The notes under the pieces: generated by a model
Databases searched by the model: none
Told to the model about the DNA's origin: nothing
The model's input: only the letters and a program-made list of their open reading frames with translations
Source of the DNA: Synchiropus splendidus
Taxonomy: Eukaryota > Chordata > Actinopteri > Syngnathiformes > Callionymidae
DNA: 64,000 bases
Reading direction: 5' to 3'
Assembly (NCBI RefSeq): GCF_027744825.2
Contig: NC_071335.1
Coordinates: forward strand, 15,566,501-15,630,500
Program-made: the position numbers and the translations under genes
In this document: in pieces, positions 13,327 to 26,360 of the stretch
Layout: the number at the start of each line of letters is the position of its first letter
How positions within the stretch are numbered: position 1 is the stretch's first letter

Positions 13327-16300
13327 CTGCAGGTGCTCGTGTTGAACGGGCAACAGGCTTCTGACAAGTAACTCATCAAATCACAATATTCAGTCTCTAA
13401 TGATGGACCGCAGGTGTAGTTATGGAACACCAGTAGCATATCTTTGACAGGGACGGCCTTTCCAGGGTATCCCTGTTTGTGGCGACAATATTAGGTCACA
13501 AAAATGCCAACTATAATATATTGCAGATATTCTTATCATTCTTACCATTATCTTCTATCCCATAATACATTCCAAGCACAATTGTGTCCCCATTTCTACT
13601 GATCAATAAACCTTACTTTTCCAGGCGAAAAAAGACGTCACACCATAAGCACCTCAACATCTCCAATGAATTCTTTCTTTCCAGCTCATCCATCATTCGC
13701 AGCTCATTCTCACATTTTTTAGACCCTGAGGATTGCTACAGGCAAAGACGGAATTCAAGTCAGCCGAAAAGTAGGACCGGAACATGGCAACTTAGCAGGT
13801 TGGTATGAAAGAAATAACCATGAACTCAATCCATGGTTAAATGGCTCTGAGCTAGCTAACTTAAAAAACAACCCGGAGGTTTTACAGCGGTGATGGAAGC
13901 GGCCATGTATGACATGGAACATGTAGTTGGAAGGGAACATGAAAAAAATAAATAAATCGGCAAATAAACTATTGTTGCAAACTACGGAATTAAACCATTG
14001 TATTATGTGGGTAACCTGTAGCCACCACAGTCCATTCCGTCACAGCCTTTCTCCACATGACAACTCCACGACACCTGTACCATTAGGCTGCGAGAGGAGC
14101 ACGATGTGAACACGGTTAGTTGTCCAATGCTGCATTCCAGTTACCCCAGCATTGGGAGCTGGGAATGGGAATCTGCACAGCCGATTTCAATGCATTCCCA
14201 TAGTCGAAGTGGGAAAAGAAGATGAAGTGCTGTCCACGAACGTCATTCTCATGTGCCTTGTCTGGACTGAAGCAGCTTCTTGATAAATACCAAACCAGAT
14301 GGATGGAGACCAAACACAAATTCTGAGAAAATATTTGTTACTTTTGGGTATTTCATTGATTCGAAACGTCCACTTCCTGGGAAGCCATCTGGGATTGCGT
14401 GCTGGAGAGGATTCTCCAACTTTCTGAATAGGAATTACTACATCAGGAGACGAGCACAACTGGAACGCACCATAAGATCACAGTGTGAGCGCACGTTCTG
14501 GAGAGGGCTGAAGGGTTTCATTGGGAGACACAAGAGCATGATGCTCACAACATCTATTGGGACCCCATCTGGTAGAATAACATTGAAAAAAGTGAACACT
14601 GATCAATATCAGTATTTTCAAGTCATTTCAGATGTCAACGTCCATCCAAGGAAGGCCACATATTATTGGTTGTTTTGACCATTTAAGTCCTCAAATAGGG
14701 TGAATCCGCTGAAATTCTGTGACAACGTGACTGAAGAACAAATGCTCCTCACTAAGAGAACGTCCTCACTGGGAGAATGTAAAATAAAAGCACAATTCAA
14801 TGAGCAAGTTCAAACTAAAGGTTTCTTCCAGAAAATACCAAATTCTGTGTTGACACAGTAACACTACTCAATCACACAAAGTTACACACTAAATGCTAGT
14901 TTTGCAGTCAAGACCACCAAACTGAATACTGAACAAACTAGTAGTTTGCTGAAATGAAAGCACTTAAGATCTTTATTCATTTTGAGATAAAGACTCCTGA
15001 CTCTTTTGCGGTAAGAAAAAAGTCTGTGTATCATTATATATAGAATTACGCCTCAGTATTCTGTATTCTGCCCCCTCATTGGTCTCAACTACAACACTAA
15101 TAACAAACTAACTACAACAATCGGAGGGAAATAGAGAGAGACATTAGCACTGCATTCGTTCCTGTATTCCACTGGGTTATTTCACTCTCTCATTGCATAT
15201 TTATTCCACTTACAACTAGATAAATGCTAAATTCTTGCATTTTATTTATTTATTGATTTCTTTTTATTATTAATTATCGTCTACTAATGTTTACATTTTC
15301 ATTTTGCATTGTCAGATTAGATTAGATCATGCGAGTAAGACAACAAAAACACAAATGTTTTCTCTAGCATCATGCAAAATCATGAATAAAAATTGAGGTA
15401 ACAAAACTGACCAAAACAATTTTGTATATATTGGCCGCCACCATGCAGCCCTGTCTTGCACCTGCAGTCAATGAGCCAGTCTTGGAGGCTGAGTCACCCA
15501 CATGCACACTATACATTCCCATGTATAGTGTGCATGTGGGTGAGCTACGCACAGAGCGACTGGGTCTTGGTCGCAGGGTAAAAGGCAGATTAATGAGGAG
15601 GGGGGGAGAGACACCAGGAGAACTTTGAAGGCCACTGGGAAGAGCATGCCTCACATATCAGCTTTATCAAGCGCTTATACCGAGCCCTAAAACAGACCTT
15701 GAAATGCAACCAGCTTTCAGGTTTGTTGTGAAGCGCCTCACACAGCTGGGTAGACTGTAGTTTACAGACGATCTTGTGCTACACTGGGTGTGTTTTTCTA
15801 AGTAAATATACAACAGTCTTGTTAAACTGGATGGATGATTCCAGTAGCAATAGCACTTGTCTTTTCTACTGGTATCTTCATATATTGTCCATCTGCACAT
15901 TCCGTTGCAGCTGCTGGAAATGAAGCGCCACCCTCACACTGAAGTCCTGAAGAAGCTACCTGTACTGTGTGTGTATATATACAAACGTGTGACACCCATA
16001 TTCAAGACAAAAATAATTTTCCCACTAGGGGCACCAAAGATTCCGGGACAAGCGAAGGGAGTGCAGTGGAGGACGTCTGCGGCATGATGATGCACATAGA
16101 GCTTAATGGCCTCCTCCAGCTTTCACAGATGGGACTTCCTTTTCTGGAAGCAAGCCACATCTGGCTGTCTAGTGCTGCAGACGTGACAGACGCACACAGA
16201 CACTTGACATTTCCTCAAGACATGAGTCACCCCAGGTGGGGCGATGTTTCATTATCGCGTTTGGCACCATCATTAGATATTAGTCAATGATTGCCGTCTG

Positions 16301-19300
16301 TTTAATAGCGGAGGGCGTGACAGTTTTATGTCATAAAACCATAAAAATAAACCAACACACACGATGCACACTCTTTTATAAGAAGCTATAACTGTTTTAA
16401 GCAGTGAATTTCTAAATTGACAGAAGGCTGATCTAGACCTTCACCCATTAACATCACACTTCTTTAGTTGCACTAAACACTTGTGAGCACGACGTCCCTT
16501 GTTCTTCTTCCCATGGTGTTGATGGACGCCCACACACACACACACTCACATTTTCACCACCTTAAAATCATAGACAAGTTTGTACCAAGTGACTTATTTC
16601 CATGGTCTTCTCAGTAAACCTGCACTAAAAATAGAACACAACTAGTCTTGCCGTGTCCACTGAATAACCATTTATTTCCTATTTATCATGACTTAGTCCC
16701 AGTGAAGTCTCTCAATAGCGAGAAATCCCCCACTCTCTTCCTCCATCCTGCAGTTTTCTCTCTGGTCAGTGTCGGGTCTTGAGAACAAGCCTTGTGCAAT
16801 CCCAGATGCCTCCATATTTGGACACACTGATGGAACCAGGGGATGGGGCTCTCACATGATCCTCCTTGAGATACCATCCCGTCCATTTATTACGCCTCCT
16901 TTTTAACATTACTTCCATTGACTTCCTTCAAATACCCAGCCACCATGGGGGAGAAGACAAAACCAACAACTTGCTCTGGGAGAGATCACAGGCTTATCTT
17001 CATCTGAGAAAAATGAATGACTTTACGAGCTCAAAACTGTAAAATGAATTTGTATTTTTTGGAATTTGGTTTTTGTTTAAGCTCTCGTGTTTTATGGTGA
17101 CGTACTACACGGTGCCATTCTGGGAAAAAAACACACAGCTGTTCCGAAAAAAAAAAATCTCAAAGACGACTGGAAAAAGGGAACATTGAAGTACTCCTTC
17201 AATGCAGACCAAAACAAAATGGGGCCCGCAGGCCTTCTGCTGCCGGTTGCCTTATCGCTGTGGCCAATGTTAAGAGTGAAACTAGCACTGATCACAAGTA
17301 TTTATGACTGAGCTCTGTTGTTAATAATTTCCTTTTTTTTATCGTTCATTATGATTTCAAATTCATTTCAAGTCACTTGTTATTTGATCAACTTACATTT
17401 ATTATCCGTGATTATTTTGCATCTGTCCCCCTCAGTGGTCATACTAGAATACTTTTCGTGGATAATTTCTTGTTCATCAAAATGTTTTTTTATACTTTGA
17501 ACATAGTTATTTGACATTCACCACCTATATAGAAATGGAAAATAGAAAGTATTTAGGAATAATATTTAGAAGAAGATGCACATACAACATCCAAAACATT
17601 TTTTTTAAATCTAAATATTATTACACCACTTTTTTTATAATGCCATGGCATAATAATTTTAGTTGACATCACTATTTACAGAATCAACCGGCACTAATAG
17701 AAGTTATGCAAGTTATGCGAAATTATGCAAGTCATTAGAATCTACTTGGGTCCAATTTCAGTTTCACCCGTTCACCCTCCCCAACTGTACAAAGCAGGAG
17801 GGCTCAAACCAAAATACACCCTACTTAGTGTGACCCCCAAACCTGACTTGATCCTTTTGCATTGATATACCACAAAGGCCACATGAAGATCTTTGCGATA
17901 AAATTGACAAATGATTTCTTCTTCTGTCTATGTTGATGTCAAATCGCACTGGAAAGCAGTCCCTCTTATCATGGAGTGCCTTTAGCTCCATGATAAGCAC
18001 TTTAGCTCCATAAACCGGCGCATAGGAAAGTCGTGAGTTTTTTAACAGGCTGGGGAACACACTCCATATCTATTATTCAGAGGTAGCTTTTGCACGGCAC
18101 CACTACAGCATACCAAAGCACACACCCACTGGGCAGTGGAGATAAGCGAAGGTTTAGAGAACGCTATTAACACACACGCACACAATGCTTGGCACTTTCC
18201 ATTCATACATTCTGTATGAGCTGGTCAATAAGTAACATTATGAGATCATGGAAGGCCTTTGCCCCTCCGCAGCAAATTGTCTGGACTATTGAAAATTGAA
18301 TTGTCAGCAGTGCGAGCTGTTGATGGCTTCCTTGGACATTTCGAACAATCCAATCTTTATACCATTTGATTTCAAAGTGGAACCATCCATCCGATGTCGA
18401 CATGACTGGACAGAACGACATGGGCAAAAGTTCACGTCATATTCATGCCAGATATCTCGATGTTTATATCATACAACATGACTACGGGTTTAGTGAAAAC
18501 TAGTGTTTTTTAGAAAAATGAAAACATGATACAATAGGATGTGGAAAGTTGGATGCTCAGCATTGATCACATTGATGTTGATTTTGAGCCACTGACATAT
18601 TGAATTTTTAGACCGTGATACAGACATGATAAATTGTTGAGTTTGCAGTTGTAATATCTTGATATTGATACGACAAGGATCTACCTTTCAACCCTACAAC
18701 ATATGTTTAGGACACAATAAACACCTGCTTTGCCTGATACCCAGGGATGGCATTACTCTTGTGACCTTAGAGAATATGGAAGGAGTGTTGTTGTTCTTTT
18801 GTAACATGGAAATCAGTCGAGATGGAGAGCATTCACTTCGCATGAGTCAAACATGCTTGTCAGTTCAAATGAGACTGAAAGCTGGTTTTTAATGAGAGCT
18901 GCCAAACCACTAATGGACAAAACAATTGACTGTCAACAATTTATGTCATATCAATACTCCTTACAGACTGAGAGTGTACTGACTTGGCTTTCCACGCCAG
19001 CAGGGTCATAAGGTTCAAGACTAACAGTCTTGAACCTTAAGAAAATATACTTAAGATCAGGGAAATGGAATGTCGAGACACCTCATCGTGAGATCGAGAC
19101 TTCTGTAGTGAAGTATTTTCCTATAAAAAATGTGTTGCACCGCTCCATTGGGAGAGAGCAGGATAGGGTTCCTTTAAAACAGCGTCCTGCCGGCGGCAAC
19201 GCGACGATCATTATTTAACAGGATGTATTGAGAAGAGCTTTAACACAAATAAAAACATAGCTACACAGGCTGGCCAGACCTGTCAGACCAGTCAAATTTT

Positions 19301-22300
19301 AGCTATATCGCAACTGAGTAAATGTATTTAGGGAATGAAGGTGAGTGATGCACGCATGAAGCCTTCAAATACAAACCTGGGACAATTGTGTCACGAATAT
19401 CCTCCTTCGTTTTAACAATTCATTCAAACCTGTTTGAACTATAATTGCTACTTTGTTTATTGTTGTAATTATGGAGCTGCAAAAACACCAGGCAGATCAG
19501 AGTTTCTCAAGAGGCAGGTAACGTCTACCTCATCTGCTCTTTCTCCTCTAAATCTACACCACAGTCATCCTCCTTAGATGCGTAAGAGTCGCAAATATTA
19601 CGGGAACTGTAACTGCAACAGTATGCCACGATACAATGTCAGACTAACAGTATCTGACTGCACACAACAGAATTGTTCAGAATTTCTGCTGCCGGAGACA
19701 ATATGTTACTTGCTGGAATCACGCCTGGAATGTGCTCAGTAAATAGGAGGTTGGACTACTTTGTAGTTTTCAGCTCAACGGCATTTTTCTATTCATTTTG
19801 TTATCAGTTTCGGCGACACACAGACAGGCGAGCGAACCACTTTGTTAGGCGATTACAGTTGACCTGGAAAACCTTGTAGTGACAGGGCTTCTGAGTATCA
19901 ATGAGAAAAAAAGGAGAGAGAAACTAACTTAGTTTGGTTGCCAGTGGTGAGTTAAACAAACCAAAACAGACATTATTTTAAGTTTGGTTACAGTTCTCTT
20001 TGGCCTGAAGTGACAATGCCAGGTTTTCAACTCAAACTTTATTCACCCCAAAACCACTTAGAAACAGGCATATTTCAAGTTGGATTCTTAAGATATTTGT
20101 GCGCAAACATGCATTAGGCCACCCAGAAAAATGGAGCTTCATATTTATAAAAAATAGACATGGACACATCAAAGACGTTCCTTTCAAACTACATTTTGAA
20201 CTTTAGAACATTTACTACAGTGTTATAAAACACTAATAAATAAACATGTGCATGTCATATGCTGACATCATCAAGATTGGGAGTCACCAAACTGGGACAG
20301 AAAGGGCCGTAGTGGGTGTGGATTTTTGTTCCAACCGAACAAGCACAGACAGTTTAACCAATCGGTGTCAGCTGAAATGAGCAGCAACCACTTGACAGGT
20401 GAAGCTGTGTGCACTTGAATAATTTTGATTTGATCCATTGGAGCATAAATCCACACCGACGTCAGGTTACCTACACCAAACGGAAGACCAAATAACCAGC
20501 AAGAACCAGCTGGAACGGAGACCCAAACAGAAGCTCATCTCCTCCCCTGAGCGGGGATTATGGTTCCCCGGGGAAATCGGATGCCGATTTGCTCTCATCG
20601 GACAAAAGCTGCCTGTCAATATCTCACTTTGTTACTGTTCACCCGTCTGAAAATAGAGGGTGATGGCACCATTCAGGGCCGAGCGTGAAAATACTCTGCA
20701 GGATAGGTTGACAAAAGAGCAGACAGCCTCTGTGCGACTTAAACCCAAGATTAAATGGTCCTGGTGGAATTTCCAATAAAAGAGATTACTGCCATCGAAA
20801 GGTCTTTAGTTGCTTAAATTTACTTGCAAAATATCGCTTTCCAAGGAATTGCAATTATATAACAGGATACTACGTAATAAGTCATCCAGTGTCACAGCAG
20901 TACATTTTTTGTAACTAGAACTTTCACCACAAAAAAGGGTTTTTATTCTAAATACCAAAAATATATCACTGTGGCTTATTAGTTTGGTTTGTTGGTGGCG
21001 GAGCTAGCGAATGCATGAATAAATAAAAAAAAGGGTAACGGAAGTTAAGTTAAAGAATTTCATTTTTGCCCAAATTATTTCTGTCTTTCTGTTGTGGTGC
21101 TCTTATCTCAGGCTCTGAGCTCCAACTCGAGCTGAGCTCAACAGGACCGACAGGTAAACTAGCATGCTCTCAGGCTGTGTGGCTCGTAGGATCTGCACTC
21201 CAAGCTCAAAGGCAAAACAAATGCAAGCTTGAGGACTTGTACGCTTCACCGTGCAATAAAACCACAGTGTCTTCGTGTCACCATATTTGAAGTTCATCCC
21301 GCTGAAAGACCTCAAACTTCAATCACCCTGAAAAGTGTGCCGCCGCTTCAAACGCAGGTATCTATCACTCTCTTTCACAAGATCTAAAAATGAACAGCTG
21401 TGAAAACAGTATTGTTTTTTGGCTTGGACACATGAAAAATGACAAACAGCGACTCACCCTTCAGTTTCTCCAGCACGTTCTGAGCGGCTCTCTCCGCCAC
21501 TCGGCCGTCCTCCCTTTGGTAGCGGTCATCCAAGAACGAGGCAGTGGCCTCCGACAGGTGCACCTTGCCTGCCACTCCCAGCTGCTCCATCAGGTTGGCC
21601 AGATTGACGTCGTTGGACCACACGTCAAACTTGAAGCGTTTAATCCCCAGGATGCCGCACAGAACCGTGCCCGTGTGGACGCCGACCCGCATGTTGACGG
21701 TCTCGCAGGTCTCCTGGCAGAACTGGTCGATGGCCTGGATCATGCCGAGGCCCATCTCCACGCAGCAGTAGGCGTGGTCCGGCCTGGGCTCGGGGCAGCC
21801 CGCCACGCAGTAATAGCAATCCCCGAGGGTGCTGATCTTCTCACAGCAAGTCAGTTCACAAAGACGATCAAAACGTCCAAACAGATCATTGAGGAGGCCC
21901 ACCAAGGCCGGAGCCGATTTATTCGCAGACATTCTGGTGAAGCCGACGATGTCCGCAAACAGGATGCTGACCGGCTCCATTCGTTTCATGTTGAAGGGGC
22001 GGAAAATGATCTGGCCTCGTGGGATGGATGTTTTCTTCCGTTTGTGGTTGTTATGAGGGTAGATTTTGGAGCTTGTAACACTTTGAGATTGTGAAACTCC
22101 AGGAGCTCCGACGCCGCCCACGATGATGCCGGAAGCAGAGCAGGCACCGGCTGAAAAGCGCTTGCCAGAGTTCTCCACGCTGCCGCACTCGTCGTCGCCC
22201 TGCTTCATCAGCTCATCTGCGACACGCCGAGGCATGACCGAGTGGATCATGCGTTCTTTGAGGGCCTTCTCCACCTCCAAGTCTTTGCCGTGCATAACAG

Positions 22301-23306
22301 CCTGGCCGACTTTGAGGAAGGTGCTGCGGGAGCGCACCTCGGACATGATGAACAGGTGGATGCCGATGACATGGGCGCACAGGTGAAGCAGCGCTTTGGC
22401 CGGGCCCAGCCAGCGAAGTGTGTCCCCGCCCCAGTCGAATGTAGAGAGGTCATCCCTGTGGAGCAACGGCAACCAGCCCAAAGCTTCAAACAGTACCGAG
22501 TACAGGAGTCCGAGTAGCACTGAGGCGTACAGGCGAACATGGAGGACGCTGTACAGCAGTAACAGCACTTCGATACAAAACGAAAATGTTGCCACAGGAG
22601 AGATGCAAGGGGTGGGATACTTGTCCAGCTTGCCTAGGTGTGAACCGTTTCCACCGGCGGCCCACTCCAGCTCAGAGTAACCAGCAGTCTGTATCTGTGG
22701 AGCTAGCGTGATGGCAAAGGTGACGGCTATCAGCAGCAAGGAGGTTTGGTTGTACACTTGAGTGTATTGTTGAGTCAGGGTGAACAGGAACAGGAGCAGT
22801 AAAAGAACCAAGAAAGACGCCGTGGGAGCCAGGAAGGACACCGGATGACACCGCTCATGATTGACCCCGAAGTAGAGCCCCCAGAGAAGAGCGGCCACGG
22901 CCAGGTAAAAGAGGACATATCTGAAGCGCCGCTGCGTTTGGGGGAAGCACCTCTCCTGGCAAGCTTCTTCCAGGATCGGGGAGTCGAACTTGGGGTCCCA
23001 GCACTGGGCGGCCGAGCGTTCAAAAAGCGGGGGCGCCCTCCGCTGCGCTCTGGAGGGAGAATTCACAGGTGGTCTAGAGTCGGAGCTGCAGCTAGAAGAG
23101 ATGCTGTATTTGTGAAGGCCAGGGTTGGTTTTGTTCGAACGGCCTTCATCCATCTCCCTACTGTTGCCGACCCTCACTGGTCCATGCTGCTGGCCTTGTG
23201 GAGCGTTGTTGGTGATCTGCACCGTCACGCCGCAATCTCCACTGGAGGCACAGCTCACTTTGGTGCCATGCATCACAAGCTGCTGCTCAGGTTCCGCAGA
23301 TGACAT
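6430..23306 (-). CDS. adcy9: adenylate cyclase type 9
   Basis: Membrane adenylyl cyclase, ATP to cAMP plus pyrophosphate, Gs-stimulated; the AC9 subtype is poorly responsive to forskolin. Eleven coding exons: 23306-21458, 12864-12671, 12588-12487, 12193-11925, 11760-11658, 10947-10730, 10517-10358, 10242-10100, 9044-9018, 8026-7750 and 7374-6430. All phases agree and give 1428 residues (human 1353). Exon 1 holds the cytoplasmic N-terminus, six membrane spans (about 130-330) and the C1a catalytic domain with metal-binding D452 (FADIVGFT) and D496 (TLGDCYYC). Exons 2-5 encode the variable C1b region. Exons 6-10 encode the second six-span block, with NVS and NLT glycosylation sites. The last exon is C2a, with DIWGDTVNIASRM (N1263, R1267) and KGKG (K1305). 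The start is the ATG at 23306; an in-frame GTG lies two codons upstream. Exon 8 probably uses a GC donor, and the exon 5 donor (GTCTGA) is weak. Confidence 0.96.
9018..9044 (-). other. adcy9: 27-nt adcy9 micro-exon in the second extracellular loop
   Basis: This exon lies between a clear TTTCAG acceptor and a GTGAGT donor and encodes AGNNLPAHG with its borrowed bases. It is phase 2 to phase 2, so including or skipping it keeps the frame. It falls in the extracellular loop between the last membrane spans of the second cassette, a region that is variable among AC9 proteins. I infer it from splice sites and phase; transcript evidence would settle whether it is constitutive. Confidence 0.65.
9404..9560. 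mobile_element. fragment of a probable non-autonomous hAT-type element
   Basis: The motif GGGGTCACCAACCTTTTTG and the following GAGCTCCTC and GCTACCTG words resemble one end of a repeat family I recognise from many fish genomes and associate with hAT transposons. The other end is not visible. It includes a short internal duplication of an ACACTTCTAAAATAATGT word. The assignment is from memory of the family and is tentative. It lies in an adcy9 intron. Confidence 0.35.
10618..10668. repeat. (TA)n(TG)n compound microsatellite
   Basis: About 16 TA followed by about 9 TG dinucleotides, in the adcy9 intron between exons 6 and 7. The bases just left of it (GGGGTGGGCAACTACA at about 10557) resemble the terminus of another common fish hAT-type repeat. 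Confidence 0.9.
13290..13325. repeat. (CA)n microsatellite
   Basis: About 18 uninterrupted CA dinucleotides in adcy9 intron 1. Confidence 0.95.
15494..15543. repeat. perfect hairpin: 23-bp inverted repeat with 4-nt loop
   Basis: Arms 15494-15516 and 15521-15543 are exact reverse complements, separated by TCCC. The left arm starts TCACCCACATGCACAC and the right arm ends GTGCATGTGGGTGA. It lies in adcy9 intron 1. It is not flanked by any long homologous arm. Confidence 0.9.
17965..17997. repeat. 12-bp inverted repeat with overlapping direct repeat
   Basis: CTTATCATGGAG at 17965-17976 pairs with CTCCATGATAAG at 17986-17997. The word CTTTAGCTCCAT also occurs twice directly, at 17980-17991 and 18000-18011. 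It is probably a small local rearrangement in adcy9 intron 1. Confidence 0.75.
19009..19039. repeat. 14-bp inverted repeat with 3-nt loop
   Basis: TAAGGTTCAAGACT and AGTCTTGAACCTTA are exact reverse complements separated by AAC, in adcy9 intron 1. Confidence 0.8.
20279..20400. mobile_element. possible hAT-like repeat fragment
   Basis: The words GGGAGTCACCAAACTGGG, GGGCCGTAGTGGGTGTGG and TTTTTGTTCCAACC resemble a widespread fish interspersed repeat, by memory of the family only. No intact terminal repeats or target duplications are visible. Confidence 0.3.
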
Positions 23307-25050
23307 TGTCACAGTCGGGTGGTGTGGAGAACGATCATCAGGTGGAGCTCAGGCAGCCAGACCCAGTCTATTGCATGCGCAGCACAGGCAGAGGGAGGCA
23401 CGCGGAGCGGGGGAAAGAGCGAAGGTGTTGTTGAAATAATCACACTTGGTGAACTCAGAGCACGTCTCAGACGTCATCGCTGTGCTCACAGAAGCCTGCA
23501 CACTCATCCATGCTAGATGGGCCGCTCCAGTTTATTGAACAGTTCATTCTATGACCTCCGCTCTGCGTCAGTACCCATATTACAGGAATCCTTCTCTAAA
23601 CAGCCTTTGAGTTGGAGCCCAGCTTTCTTTCCAGCGGGCTAGAAAAACAGCATCAGTCAATTTCAACATCCTTCTCAGATATGCTGATGGTGCAAGGAGG
23701 GTTTTCCCCCACATAGATCCTCACATCGGCTGTCTGGAAATGAGCCTCTCCGGGTGATTCAAACTACTTAAGCCAGGTGACACTAAAAATGTCAGGGTTT
23801 ACCGTCCGACCTATTGAGCCAGGGTGTCATCGTGGGGGCAGACGCTCACTGTCAGCAGATGTTTATGGCGTGGAGTACAATAATGCAGTCACTCATATCC
23901 TCCCTACAACAACAGAATGTTTGTTCACTACAAATGAACCTTGAGGGACTATAAACTTCCAAAAACCACGGTCAGGCCAGAGAGAGGGAGAGAAGAATTC
24001 AGCCCTCAATCCAAGTTCTTAAGTCTTGCATCAAAAAAAAATTACCTTCTCCTTCATTCCTCCGGAAGAGTTGTGTCTCCTCTATCTTTGTAAGGTTTGG
24101 AACTCTCCGAGGCAGCGCTCCCTTTTTGGAGTTCAGTGAAGTCCAGAGAGCGGAGCATTAGCGGCCTGACAGGCAGGCCTCTTCCCACAGATCCGGCCCC
24201 GTCCTTTCCTGAACTCCCTCTCCGAGTCAGAGGATTTTCCTCCTCGGCCTTGAGAGCAGGAGGTCCAGCAGCGACTCAAAACGCCAATAATCCAAGCGAG
24301 AGCGGAGGAAAACACGGAGGAATCCAGCGTACAGGTTGGTCCAAATGTGCGTCGGCTGGGAGTGTCTGCAACTTGTTGCGCGCAGCAGGCAAAACATACA
24401 GCCTGGCTCGGTCTATAAATAGAGATGATCAAAAGTCGTGCAATAACAACAGCAGCAGCGTGTACGGCTTCCTTTCTGCGCCGCCGAACGCACCACAGCC
24501 TGACTGGAAGTACTGAAAAAGTCAAGTCGTAAAACGCGTGCCAAACGTCAGTGAGAAGAGAAGCCCTCTCCCCTCCCTTCTCGGTCGCCTCCAAAAGCTT
24601 CCAAACTTTTTCCCAGGCCGAATTTCCTGCGTTTGGAGAGCAGATCCAGTCCGCTTATTTGCAAGTGACGCTGGGTTTCCTTCCCTCGCATTCCCTCAAG
24701 GAGAGAGCGGAGGATCTCCGGAGCACTTCCACGGATCCCCTCGGGTGTCTCGCCAGCGGGGAATCGATCGTCCGTCTCGATGGCTCCTGGTCCGGGGGAT
24801 CCAGAGAGTTTCGCCTGCCTGCATGTATCCAGCAGCAGTGTGCGCGCGCGCTGGCTATTGTGCGCGCTCTTCCGTCCGCCGCTGGTCGCCTCCCTTTCCC
24901 CCTTGACTGGTCTCTCTTCTACCTTGGAGGGTGGTGCGGCTTTGCAAGACCTGATCCGGCTCCTGGTGACGCTTCTCTCGCTATCCGGGCGAAAGCTGGA
25001 TCTCCACGCCCGTAGCTGCCACCATCTTCGCCATGACTGGCTCGGAAATC
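23307..25050 (-). promoter_or_regulatory. adcy9: adcy9 5' UTR and promoter region
   Basis: Sequence upstream of the adcy9 start codon is GC-rich in two blocks (about 23300-23500 and 24100-25050) and contains many CpGs, standing out from AT-rich DNA on both sides. It has no conserved coding frame; open frames of about 150 codons on both strands look like by-products of base composition. A TATA-like element sits at 24412-24420. The 5' UTR could be contiguous with exon 1 or could include an upstream non-coding exon. Confidence 0.55.
24412..24420. promoter_or_regulatory. TATA-box-like element in the adcy9 CpG-rich region
   Basis: The sequence CTATAAATAGAG reads as a good TATA box (TATAAATAG) on the plus strand and as TATTTATAG on the minus strand. 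On the minus strand it lies about 1.1 kb upstream of the adcy9 start codon. Its direction of use is undecided. Confidence 0.35.
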
Positions 25051-25577
25051 CTCCCCCAGCTGTTGTGGCAGAGCGGGTTGACGGGATCAGCCTGTCAAGT
25101 TCGGAGCTGGAAAATAAAACAGTTTCCGGTCGTGTTGGTGCTCGACAACGCCGGGTTTTTGGAAATAAAATCTCATGCTTTGTACACAGTTACGACACGC
25201 AATAGTGATATATAGTGTGTTTATTTTATTTTTTGCTGTGACAAATGACACGTCCAGACAAACCATTAGCGTGCGAAGTTGCACAATACATACAGTGTTT
25301 TATCACCATATTTATACACCTTTATAAATGCATTTAAATATGATTAAAATTCAACAGCCGGAGAGAAGGTACAATCTAGTAGAAACTAAGCAGCAAAGTC
25401 AGAATTGGTGTGTAGGTTAATGTTTATTCTGACAGTCAAATAGTCACTGGTAACTTTAGTGATTAGTCGGCATATATAACGGTTACGTCTGGTGTTGCAA
25501 ACCATTAATATACAGTCAAATTTGTTTTGAAACTTTTCAAGCATTTCAACCTGAATTGCTCAAAATGCAGAGAACAA

Positions 25578-25585
25578 TGACGTCA
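25578..25585. promoter_or_regulatory. perfect cAMP-response element (TGACGTCA)
   Basis: A full palindromic CRE about 0.5 kb beyond the CpG-rich adcy9 promoter region. If real, it could give cAMP feedback on adcy9, but there is only sequence and position to go on. Confidence 0.35.
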
Positions 25586-25811
25586 CAGCTAGTCAATTAA
25601 TGTTCCAGTCAACTAATGTAACGGTCTATTACAGTTGCGGTCACCTCAGGGAGTTTGGAAAAAAGGAATCACAACCAAAATCTAATAATATTTTGCTTAT
25701 CCAACTGTCATATTTTCTATAAAATTTTATTGAAATTTACTGGTAACCTTTTTGAGCAATTTTACAAGCAGACAGAACTCAAACAAAGCCTCCCCAGCAG
25801 AGGTAATAAAG

Positions 25812-26360
<549 letters not shown>

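Larger units (their letters stand above)
12865..21457 (-). other. adcy9: adcy9 intron 1
   Basis: The 8.6-kb intron between the large first coding exon and exon 2. It is non-coding as far as I can see. It contains a (CA)n run at 13290-13325, a perfect 23-bp-arm hairpin at 15494-15543, smaller hairpins at 17965-17997 and 19009-19039, and a transposon-like fragment near 20279-20400. Open frames up to about 130 codons here show no recognisable protein. Confidence 0.85.

Noticed and set aside
14280..14678. 132-codon plus-strand frame in adcy9 intron 1
   Set aside because: No recognisable motif, no splice or start context of note, and ordinary intronic composition.
15494..15543. Hairpin as a canonical microRNA precursor
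   Set aside because: Perfect pairing with a 4-nt loop and about 50 bases in total is too short and too perfect for a typical pre-microRNA; kept as an unexplained palindrome.
21390..22094. 234-codon plus-strand frame opposite adcy9 exon 1
   Set aside because: It is a shadow of the conserved C1 catalytic domain on the other strand.
23307..23312. Upstream GTG as adcy9 start
   Set aside because: The ATG at 23306 has an A at -3 and matches the family N-terminus; a GTG start is not expected in a vertebrate gene.
24097..25205. Several 120-155-codon frames on both strands upstream of adcy9
   Set aside because: They are a by-product of high GC content. They overlap each other, resemble no protein, and sit in a promoter-like CpG-rich zone.
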